Assembly (NCBI GenBank): GCA_023954475.1
Contig: JAMLHW010000015.1
Location: 62,001-126,000, forward strand
Length of the DNA: 64,000 nt
Direction of reading: 5' to 3'
Source: Anaerolineae bacterium
GTDB lineage: Bacteria > Chloroflexota > Anaerolineae > Promineifilales > Promineifilaceae
Shown piece after piece: positions 9,678 through 17,100 of this stretch. Both the position numbers and the translations under genes were made by a program. The notes beneath the pieces are model-generated. The model was not told the DNA's origin and ran no database searches. It saw only the letters and a program-made list of their open reading frames with translations. Positions within the stretch are counted from its first letter, which is position 1; every line of letters starts with the position of its first letter.

Positions 9678-9896
9678 CGCACAGCTCCTTTGACTGCAAG
9701 TACTTTCCTACAACGATTTCGGCCGATATGATAACTGATATAAATGTCATTGCCCACATCGACAAACATCCGGAATTATGGATGCTTGCCAATGCGGGCA
9801 ATGATTTACTACTTTACCTCGTTGGTCAGTAGCTGCATGCATACCTACGATATGCTCCTGATCGAAAACCAGAAGCATGGGCATGGCTTTCTTTTG

Positions 9897-10376
9897 CTAC
9901 CGCCGTCTGTCGCGTCTGTCCTCGCGCCGGTCGCGTCGGTGCATACCGGCTACAGATACAGGGGAAAGCGGACGACCGACCGTGTCGATAAAGAGTGCGC
10001 TGGGGCCACCGCTGGCGGGCATCTCACCGTCGAGAATCTCGATTGTGTAGGCGATTTGGCTCCCACTCAACTCTACGTCCAGCAGTTCCACGACCACATC
10101 ACTCACACTGTCTGTGTGGAAGATCGACAACACGGCATTGGGCGGATTGGAAGCAAAGCTATCCGTACCCTGATCCCATGAATCAACAAATTCCTGCGAT
10201 GTAATATGCCCTGTGACTCGATCAGGTCGATCGGAAAAGAACAAGGTAGTTGGGGCCAGTGCATGGAGCGTGAGCTTACCGTTCTCAAAGCTCATGCCGT
10301 GCGCGGTCTGAACAAACAGTGCTTCGATTTCGTCAGCCTCGACAATTGATGTCACGTCTTTATGTTTTGGTTCCAT
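9897..10376 (-). CDS. Hypothetical protein with Arg/Asp-rich tail
   Basis: This is a roughly 160-residue soluble protein with no signal peptide or membrane segment. The body (about residues 1-140) looks like a compact mixed alpha/beta domain, with the recognisable but unassigned stretch FENGKLTLHALAPTTLFFSD. The last 15 residues are a strongly charged Arg/Asp repeat (RRDRREDRRDRRR). I do not recognise the family. A similar charged tract stands at the N-terminus of the LURP-one protein at 11433, which hints at a shared binding partner or a nucleic-acid or membrane surface. The ATG at 10376 (MEPKHKD) is preferred over the ATG at 10403 because the extension is not protein-like, although no strong ribosome-binding site is seen. 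Confidence 0.65.
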   Translation of the reverse strand: MEPKHKDVTSIVEADEIEALFVQTAHGMSFENGKLTLHALAPTTLFFSDRPDRVTGHITSQEFVDSWDQGTDSFASNPPNAVLSIFHTDSVSDVVVELLDVELSGSQIAYTIEILDGEMPASGGPSALFIDTVGRPLSPVSVAGMHRRDRREDRRDRRR

Positions 10377-10491
10377 TTTGTTATTCCTGTAATGCAAATG
10401 CAATCGGCCGAAAGTCGTTAACTATATGTCGAACACTATCGGCCGAATTGCCTATTGTGAAGTATGCTCTCTCAAATCGCCAACCGGCAAG

Positions 10492-11034
10492 TTAGTCTTC
10501 TTGGTCAGTTGCAGGCTCAGCATCCTCTTCTTCTTCAGAAGCGTCTTCTTCCGGCGCGGCAGCAGCAACTTCCTCTGCATCAGCAACAGCCTCATCCGAC
10601 AGTTCAAATGTTTCCGGTTCGCTGCCCAGCTCGGCCAGCTTGGCGGTCACATCAGCTACCGCATCAGCACCGGTCATAACACCTACCGCTGCTTTGCCAT
10701 TGTCCAGTTCCTTATTGAGGCGTTCTCTATCCTCATCAGACATCTTCAGTCCCTTATGAAACAGTGAACCGATAATGCCACCAACAACAGCGCCACCTAG
10801 CACCATGCCACCGGTCAGCAAAGCGGCAAGAGCGAAAAGGACAGCACCACCCCCTGTTCTCCGCGAACCCAGCTTGTGGGTTTTAATCTTGCCCTTGTCG
10901 TTCTTCACCAAAACGCCAATGGCTCCGAGTTTTACATCGTGATTATCTTTGTCCCACTTTTTGATTGCCTTCACCGCATCGTCTGCTGCGGCTTCATTTT
11001 CAAACAGGGCGAGTACGAGTTGTTTTTTGGACAT
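10492..11034 (-). CDS. DUF1269-family glycine-zipper protein
   Basis: This 180-residue protein begins MSKKQLVLALFENEAAADDAV, the ferredoxin-like fold start seen in DUF1269 proteins. It continues with a K/R-rich strand (KIKTHKLGSRR) and a glycine-alanine hydrophobic segment (about residues 70-100), then a helical region. It ends with about 40 residues rich in Glu and Asp. DUF1269 proteins are found in many stress loci but have no established activity. Interaction with membranes through the glycine zipper is plausible. The ATG at 11034 follows TAGGAGAAAAA. The conserved 32-bp element at 11144-11175 lies 110 bp upstream, shared with marC. Paralogous domains occur at 4369-7275 (fused) and 46370-46939. 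Confidence 0.8.
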   Translation of the reverse strand: MSKKQLVLALFENEAAADDAVKAIKKWDKDNHDVKLGAIGVLVKNDKGKIKTHKLGSRRTGGGAVLFALAALLTGGMVLGGAVVGGIIGSLFHKGLKMSDEDRERLNKELDNGKAAVGVMTGADAVADVTAKLAELGSEPETFELSDEAVADAEEVAAAAPEEDASEEEEDAEPATDQED

Positions 11035-11143
11035 TTTTTCTCCTAAATTGGGTCACGTTAGCAGTTGTGCTCAATGGTTTCAGACAAGGAAAACAACTGA
11101 TTTGTCTCATTGTGATTATAGGTCAATTGTAGGATGCGTTTAC

Positions 11144-11175
11144 AGTACCAAAAGTATGTAGTAAAGTTGTATTCA
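11144..11175 (-). promoter_or_regulatory. Conserved upstream element, copy 2
   Basis: AGTACCAAAAGTATGTAG followed by TAAAGTTGTATTCATC repeats the element at 4213-4246 with few changes. It lies 110 bp upstream of the DUF1269 start and about 260 bp upstream of the divergent LURP-one gene, so direction is uncertain; the minus orientation is chosen because both copies precede minus-strand genes. The remainder of the 11035-11432 intergenic region contains one TCGGCCGA palindrome and no gene that I can support. Confidence 0.5.
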
Positions 11176-11432
11176 TCGTGCATCAATCGTCTGGTAACTA
11201 TCGGCCGAATTACACTTTCTCGCCACCAAATGACTTCTGACGCGGCTACCTCAACAGCTAAACGCAAAATGACAAAACATCGAAAACGCATATAAACCGA
11301 GGCTGGCAGTCAATTTTCACGTGCGTTTTTTCAATTTTCAAGCTACAAATGAGTACACTCTAGCAAGAAAATGTGAAGTTGATCGACGTTAAAGTCAACG
11401 TATCAAACAACAATTATATGGGAGACAAGATC

Positions 11433-11978
11433 ATGAGACGTGGAGCAGAACGACGCGAAGAGAGACGGGATGATCGCGGATTAGGCAACCGGGGCAGTGA
11501 CAAAAACCGGTATCAAATGCGCGAAAAGTTGGCTTCGATTGGAGATGATTTCTGGATCGAAAATGAACACGGTCAAAAAATGTATAAAGTTGATGGAAAA
11601 GCATTGCGAGTTCGCGACACTTTGAAATTCAAAGATGCGCACGGCAATGAAATGTACCAGATCCAGGAAAAGAAACTCCATATCAAAGACAGCATGGAAG
11701 TTGAAGACGCTCACGGCAATCGCGTAGCCATGGTCAAGAAAGCGATGATCACACCGGTCCGTGATCGCTTCACCGTTAACATCAAAGGTGGTGCCGACCT
11801 GGAAGTAAAAGGCAACATCCTTGACCACGAGTACACCATCGGTGAAGGACGCGACAAAGTAGCCGAATCATCCAAAAAATGGTTCCGTGTACGTGACACC
11901 TACGGTGTCGAGATTGAACCCGGGCAAGATGATTTGCTCATTTTAGCCGTCACAGTATGCATTGACCAAATGGCATAG
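11433..11978 (+). CDS. LURP-one-related / tubby C-terminal-like protein
   Basis: This 181-residue protein starts with a charged Arg/Glu/Asp tract (RRGAERREERRDDRG). A LURP-one/YxjI-type domain (PF04525) follows from about residue 30: repeated beta-strand units of the pattern 'hydrophobic-x-D-x-x-G-x-x-M-Y' (GQKMYKVDGKAL, GNEMYQIQEKKL, GNRVAMVKKAM) build the 12-stranded barrel known from tubby-like proteins. The molecular role of bacterial members is unknown; lipid or membrane association has been proposed for the fold. The ATG at 11433 is preceded by GGGAGA. The frame opens earlier at 11373 but without a ribosome-binding site. A strong terminator follows at 12010. Confidence 0.82.
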   Translation: MRRGAERREERRDDRGLGNRGSDKNRYQMREKLASIGDDFWIENEHGQKMYKVDGKALRVRDTLKFKDAHGNEMYQIQEKKLHIKDSMEVEDAHGNRVAMVKKAMITPVRDRFTVNIKGGADLEVKGNILDHEYTIGEGRDKVAESSKKWFRVRDTYGVEIEPGQDDLLILAVTVCIDQMA

Positions 11979-12009
11979 CTTTTAAACTGTACCATTTAGA
12001 TTTACGAGA

Positions 12010-12046
12010 GACATCCGGTTTCACAAAGAAGTCGGATGTCTTTTTT
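12010..12046 (+). terminator. Rho-independent terminator after the LURP-one gene
   Basis: GACATCCG (12010-12017) pairs with CGGATGTC (12033-12040) and is followed by six T residues. It lies 32 bp after the stop codon, between this gene and the convergent fabH. Confidence 0.9.
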
Positions 12047-12089
12047 ATTGAATCGATCATCCGCTTCGTATTCGTGCTTTCCGGCAAAT

Positions 12090-13166
12090 TCAACGTTCAC
12101 TGAGAACGACCGATTCAAACCTTTCATGCCAATGCGATGACGTAACAGGCTCAGGCTGTACAACAGCGGCTGCCCAGGTCAATCCCGCCCCAAACGCCAC
12201 GAGCAGTAACTTATCGTAGGGTTGTATTTGACCGCTATCAAGCGCTTCCGCCAACGCAATGGCAACAGAAGCGGCAGACGTATTGCCGTACCACTCTATA
12301 TTTACGACAAAACGATCTTCGGGTATACCCATCGACCGTGCAGCAGATTCAATAATGCGCTTATTGGCTTGATGGGGGATCACCCAGTCGACCGCGTCGA
12401 ATGTCAGACCCGCCGCTACAACTGCATTTTGCCCCGCCATTGCCAGAATGCGCGTTGCAAACTTAAAAACCGCGCGTCCATTCATGCGAATCGTGTGTTG
12501 TTCCGATGCAACGCTCATAACCGTCGCAGGTTCAACACTGCCGCCGGCCGGAATCTTGATCTCATCTGCGCCGCTCCCGTCAGAACCCATGACGAAGCCG
12601 TGCAATCCACACGCTCCGTCTGTTGCTTCGAGCACAACAGCACCTGCACCATCGCCAAAAAGAATACAAGTAGAGCGATCTTCCCAGTCCACGAAACGAC
12701 TTAATGTCTCTGCACCAATGACTAACGCATTGGGAAATGCGCCGCTATTGATAAATTGGTAAGCCGTGATCAGTGCGGTCACAAATCCGGTGCAGGCTGT
12801 CTGCACAACCAATGCAGCGGCGTTAGTTGCACCCAAACCATACTGTACACGGCTGGAAACAGGTGGACAAAGTTCATCCGGCGTCGTCGTGGCCACGATG
12901 ATTAACTGCAAATCAGCAACGCTCAAACCTGCCTGGTCTAGTGCGCGTTTGCCCGCCTCAATCGCCATACTGGATGTGGTTTCTCCAGTTGCGGCGATGC
13001 GCCGCTCGCGAATGCCGGTTCGACGTACGATCCAGTCATCAGTCGTATCGACAGTCGCTTCGATTTCAGCATTTGTAACAACCCGTTCAGGAAGATAGGT
13101 GCCCCATCCGGTGAGGGCCGCGTTGCGTGTGGTCATGTTGGAAACATTGTTCGTTTTGGCTGGCAT
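12090..13166 (-). CDS. fabH: 3-oxoacyl-ACP synthase III (FabH-type)
   Basis: This 358-residue thiolase-fold enzyme condenses an acyl-CoA starter with malonyl-ACP. The catalytic triad is visible: Cys in VVQTACTGF near residue 121, His in DWVIPHQANKR near residue 265, and Asn in WYGNTSAAS near residue 295. Length is slightly above the usual 310-340 because of about 20 extra C-terminal residues and a short N-terminal lead. The ATG at 13166 has a weak GAGA upstream. An internal ATG at 13136 (MTTRNAAL) is possible but lacks a Shine-Dalgarno sequence. Only 33 bases separate this start from a perfect terminator ending the Met-Pro peptide gene, so transcription by read-through from that unit, or a very compact promoter, is implied. 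No other fatty-acid genes are nearby, so a specialised product is possible. Confidence 0.92.
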   Translation of the reverse strand: MPAKTNNVSNMTTRNAALTGWGTYLPERVVTNAEIEATVDTTDDWIVRRTGIRERRIAATGETTSSMAIEAGKRALDQAGLSVADLQLIIVATTTPDELCPPVSSRVQYGLGATNAAALVVQTACTGFVTALITAYQFINSGAFPNALVIGAETLSRFVDWEDRSTCILFGDGAGAVVLEATDGACGLHGFVMGSDGSGADEIKIPAGGSVEPATVMSVASEQHTIRMNGRAVFKFATRILAMAGQNAVVAAGLTFDAVDWVIPHQANKRIIESAARSMGIPEDRFVVNIEWYGNTSAASVAIALAEALDSGQIQPYDKLLLVAFGAGLTWAAAVVQPEPVTSSHWHERFESVVLSER

Positions 13167-13198
13167 GGTGTTTTCTCGTGCTACTGGCTTGGGTTTAC

Positions 13199-13232
13199 AA
13201 AAAGCCCGCCGGTTTTATAAGAATCGGCGGGC
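13199..13232 (-). terminator. Rho-independent terminator / possible attenuator between Met-Pro peptide and fabH
   Basis: On the minus strand GCCCGCCG pairs perfectly with CGGCGGGC around a 13-nt loop and is followed by TTTTT. It begins 12 nt after the tandem stop codons of the small peptide gene and lies 33 nt upstream of the fabH start. It therefore either closes a monocistronic peptide transcript or works as an attenuator controlling fabH. Confidence 0.9.
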
Positions 13233-13243
13233 TGGTGAAGTCA

Positions 13244-13357
13244 CTACGGGATGGTAGGCAAGGGCATTGGCATGGCTGGCATTGGCAATGGGATGGCCGG
13301 TATCGGCACGGGCATTGGGATGGGCATGGGCATGGGCATGGGGATTGAATGGTTCAT
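13244..13357 (-). CDS. 37-residue Met-Pro repeat peptide (novel small gene)
   Basis: The minus strand reads ATG at 13357, then 36 codons alternating Pro with Met, Ile, Leu, Val or Ala (MNHSIPMPMPMP... ending PMPLPTIP), then tandem stops TAG TGA. A canonical ribosome-binding site AAGGAG lies 7 bases before the ATG. A SARP-type promoter lies at 13400-13431 and a perfect terminator at 13199-13232, so every element of a complete gene is present. The sequence has 16 prolines and 8 methionines, no charged residue and only one His. It cannot form a normal helix and would be an extended apolar strand. Options are a leader peptide whose translation governs fabH, a secreted or membrane-associated peptide, or a metal (Cu) binding Met-rich peptide. 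No family is recognised. The opposite-strand frame is rejected because it has none of these signals. Confidence 0.8.
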   Translation of the reverse strand: MNHSIPMPMPMPIPMPVPIPAIPLPMPAMPMPLPTIP

Positions 13358-13399
13358 CGTAAATCTCCTTGTTCTGAATGGGTTTTGATTGACAATCTA

Positions 13400-13431
13400 A
13401 CTATACAATCTGGTTGTGACCAGTTTGTGAC
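13400..13431 (-). promoter_or_regulatory. SARP-type promoter A (Met-Pro peptide gene)
   Basis: On the minus strand two identical heptamers GTCACAA (13431-13425 and 13420-13414) stand on an 11-bp period. The second is followed after exactly 8 bp by TATAGT (13405-13400), with no -35 hexamer. This is the geometry known for SARP/BTAD activators, where tandem heptamers replace the -35 box. The same arrangement occurs at 14006-14037 and 24818-24849. It lies directly after the GNAT stop codon and 43 bp upstream of the Met-Pro peptide start. Confidence 0.8.
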
Positions 13432-13434
13432 AGC

Positions 13435-13974
13435 TTAAAAAGCAGGGGCCCGGGCCGGAACGGATTGACTCTTTCGGCTGCGACGGGCGAGGCAACTCAG
13501 CGCTGTGGTAATGGAGCCGCCATAAGTATTAACCGGCACACCGCGCAATGTTTTACTGGCATACAGATAGTTGGCGAAGCGTGCGTATAGTTTGTTTGTA
13601 TACGGATTAGCAGCTTCAGCCTGCAGACGGATTTCGCTTTTTCCCATCTGCTTGAATTGGCGCAGGGCAAAGAGCAATCCTTTGTGAAAAACACGGCTCA
13701 GGCGGTATTCGTCTGCAATGGCAGCAACGTAGAGAAAAACAATTTCCTTGTTATCGTAGTCATGTGTTGGCTCACCGTAAAAGAAACCCATCATGCCACA
13801 CAACGTCTCGCCATCGTAGGCACCGACAACACCGCCCTGCTCGCAAATCAACGTCATCATTGCTTCGATTGCAGCCCTATCGGGCAAGTAGAGTTCATCT
13901 TTGACTGTCATAAGAAAGTCGATGATTGTCGCGGTGTCATTCTCTGAACACAGTTTGAAGTTGTAGCTGGTCAT
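13435..13974 (-). CDS. GNAT-like N-acetyltransferase domain protein
   Basis: This protein of about 179 residues fits a GCN5-related acetyltransferase fold: an N-terminal alpha segment, the central strands GGVVGAYDGETLCGMMGFFYG and EIVFLYVAAIADEYR, and a helix region with YTNKLYARFANYLYA near residue 140. The acetyl-CoA loop is poorly matched to the Q/R-x-x-G-x-G/A consensus, so enzymatic activity is uncertain. The last 20 residues are basic and disordered-looking. The ATG at 13974 (MTSYNFKL) follows GGAGAAAACGAA. The frame upstream to 14016 is not chosen because it would begin inside the promoter. SARP-type promoter B (14006-14037) puts the transcription start about 25-30 bases before the ATG. 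The stop codon abuts promoter A of the Met-Pro peptide gene. Confidence 0.7.
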   Translation of the reverse strand: MTSYNFKLCSENDTATIIDFLMTVKDELYLPDRAAIEAMMTLICEQGGVVGAYDGETLCGMMGFFYGEPTHDYDNKEIVFLYVAAIADEYRLSRVFHKGLLFALRQFKQMGKSEIRLQAEAANPYTNKLYARFANYLYASKTLRGVPVNTYGGSITTALSCLARRSRKSQSVPARAPAF

Positions 13975-14005
13975 TTCGTTTTCTCCGTTTGTCTGTGATG
14001 TCAGT

Positions 14006-14037
14006 AGCATATACAAGCGTCGTGACCAGTTTGTGAC
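14006..14037 (-). promoter_or_regulatory. SARP-type promoter B (GNAT gene)
   Basis: On the minus strand GTCACAA (14037-14031), four bases, GTCACGA (14026-14020), eight bases, then TATGCT (14011-14006). The heptamer period is 11 bp and the total geometry is identical to sites A and C. The linker ACTG between heptamers is the same as in site A. It lies about 105 bp from the divergent start of the BTAD regulator, so it may also affect that gene. Confidence 0.78.
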
Positions 14038-14141
14038 AGTGTGTTTCGGCCGAAACTAAATCAGCCATTTGCGTGACACTTGGTACACCGGGCAAGCATC
14101 CATCTATTGATTGTTTCGGCCGAATCCTCTACCATTCAGCC

Positions 14142-17100
14142 ATGCATCTCCAAGTAACCACGCTGGGAACGCTGGCCGTCACGGCAAATGGCCAGCCGAT
14201 CAAGGGATTTCGGTCGGCCAAAGTACAGGCACTGCTCGTCTATCTCGCCGTCGAAAGTGGCTACCCACACCGGCGTGAGGCGTTGATCGACCTGCTCTGG
14301 TCGGAACAAGACCCCAGGAGCGCCAACACCAACTTCCGCCAAACGTTGAGCCGCCTGCAGAAAGCGATCAACAACAAAGTGGCCGATCCACCCTACCTGA
14401 TCATCACCCGCCAAACTGTGCAGTGGAATCGTGACAGCGACTACACGCTCGACATTGACGCCACGCAGGCTGACCTGGAATCGGCCGAAACATTGCAACG
14501 CGCCATCGATCGCTATCAAGGCGACTTTTTGACCGGTTTCTTCGTAGCCAATGCCCCTGAATTTGAGGATTGGGCCGCCACCACGCGCGAAAACCTGCAT
14601 CAACTGCTGTTGTCCGGTTTGAAACACGCAACAGAGTCAGCCGCTGAACGTGGTGACTTTGATCTGATCGATGAACTGGCGCGCCGCCAATTGAATCTGA
14701 CGCCGTGGGATGAAGCTGCACACCGCGCGCTGATGCAGGCGTTGGCGATGCAAGGGCGGCGCAACGAAGCGCTGGCGCAATTTGATCGCTGCTACGAGGT
14801 GCTGGAGCAGGAACTGGGCGTCGAGCCGAGTGATGCAACAGTTGCGCTGTACGAACAGATTGCCACCGGCGTGGTTGCGCCGGAAGCAGAAGATACGCCC
14901 GGTCTGCCGCAACCTGTCACGCCATTTGTCGGCCGAATTGCCGAAATCAACCATATCATCCGCAACCTCTCCCAACCAGATTGCCGGATTTTGACGCTGA
15001 CCGGGGCTGGCGGGACGGGCAAAACGCGCCTGGCGCTGGCCGTCGCACAACAAGTGATCGACCGACTGGCCCGAGAGGTTGCCTTCGTTTCTTTGGTGGG
15101 TGTGACGTCAGTCGAACAAGCGCAGGCGGCACTGGCAAAGGTTCTGGGCGTTACGCTGCTCGACCCAACACGGGTAGAGCAGCAACTCAGTCAAACCGCT
15201 AATGAACGTGACCCCTTGTTGATTTTTGACAACGCAGAACCGTTGCTCGCGGCGGACGGCACTCGTCTGGTCAGTTGGCTCAACGCGCTCATTGAAGACG
15301 TGCCCGACGCGCGCATCCTCGTCACATCGCGTCAGCCGCTGCACTCGCAGATAGAACGGGTGTTGCCGGTAGGTGGCTTGGCCGTGCCTCATTCGGCCGA
15401 AACGCTGTCTCCCGCACAATGGCGGCAATTTGACGCCATCGCCCTGTTTGAACAACGGGCGCGACATGCGCGTGTGACGTTTGCGCTGACCAACGACAAC
15501 ATCAATGCAGTCGTGCGCTTATGCCAACTGCTCAACGGGTTGCCGCTGGGGATCGAGCTGGCAGCGGCACAGATGCGCACCCGTTCCGTTGCGGGCCTGG
15601 TTGCTGAACTCGAGCAGCAACCCGATCTGCTGGACGCCGATTTACGCGACCTGCCGCTGCGCCATCGCAGTCTGCACGCCGTTTTTGAGCATTCTTGGCA
15701 GCTACTCGATGAGGCGCAAGCCGACACACTCACACAATGTGCCGTATTTCGCGATGGCTTTACGCGGTCTGCAGCACGGGCCGTTCTAGGTGACGGCGCA
15801 GCATTGTTGGACAGCCTGGTTGACCACGCCCTGCTCTACCGCCGCGAAACGCACGACGGGACGGCTCGCATCCGCTTCAATTTGTCGGATGCGTTGCGTT
15901 CGTGGTTGTTGTCAACGCATGGGATAACAACAGATACGGCAGATCGGCATGCGGCGTATTACTTGCAGTGGGCCACCGATCATCGCGCTTTGCTGAACGC
16001 AGAGCGCAACAACATTGCAGCGGCCTGGGCATGGGCGCAGAAAAGCAATGCCGTCCGCGCGCCATTTGGGTGGGATCCGCTTTGGCTCGCCCAGGCAGAC
16101 CGCGTAAGCCGGTCGATTGAACGCACTGAACGTCAACCGAGATCAATTTTAGTAGGGCGTGATACGGAAATGGCGCAGTTGCGCGAGGCCATTCGGCCGA
16201 TTTTGACTGACAAACGCAACGGTGGCCTCGTCACGATCAGCGGTGAAGCCGGCATCGGCAAGAGTCATCTCGTCGACCAGTTGCGTGCCGATTATCAGCA
16301 TGGTGCTTGGTTTGATTGCCCGACGGACGAAGCCAGTGCACAAGCGCTGCTGCCGTTTCGCACCTGGCTGCACAATTACTTTGGTCAACACGAAGGCATT
16401 GCGCAAGATGAAAATCTGCAGGCGTTTGGCGCAAGATTTGACGATCTCGTGCAGGCGACGCCTGACCGCGAGGCAGCATCTGAATTGGATCGACTGTACT
16501 CGTTTCTGGCGGCCCTGGTCGATCTCATCTTGCCCGACACGCTGTACAGTCGTCTACGACCGGAACAGCGACGCGAGAACTTCCAGCAGGCAATCAAAGC
16601 GTTGATCAAAGCGGAAAGCGCGTTGCAGCCGGTGATCGTGCACATTGAAGACGGCCACTGGTTGGACACTGATTCGGCCGAATTGGTCGCCCACTTGTTG
16701 CGCAACGTGGCCGACTATCCTTTTGCCGTAATCGTGACCGCCCGTCCCAATCAATTTAAGCCACCGTTGCTACTCGATACGCCCCAGCACACACTGCGGC
16801 TGGAGCCGCTGTCGGCCGAATCGATCGCCCAACTGGCCGCTTTCCATCTGGATCAAGCGCCGGATAGCGCACTGGTCGATTGGCTGCAGCGACGCGGCGC
16901 GGGCAACCCGTTTTTCACTGAACAACTCTTGCACTATCTCGATGATTACGGCCTGATCGCCAACGGCAAACTGCGCCACACCGGCGTGACGCTGGCCGAT
17001 TCGCGACTGCCGCTCGATGTGCACAATGTGTTGGCCGCCCGACTCACACATTTGGAGCCTGCTACACGAAAAATCGTAGCACAAGCTGCTGTCTTGGGTC

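Noticed and set aside
13127-13348. 73-residue Trp/His/Gly-rich plus-strand frame opposite the Met-Pro peptide
   Set aside because: It is the antisense reading of the alternating Met-Pro codons and has no ribosome-binding site, whereas the minus strand has promoter, ribosome-binding site, stops and terminator.
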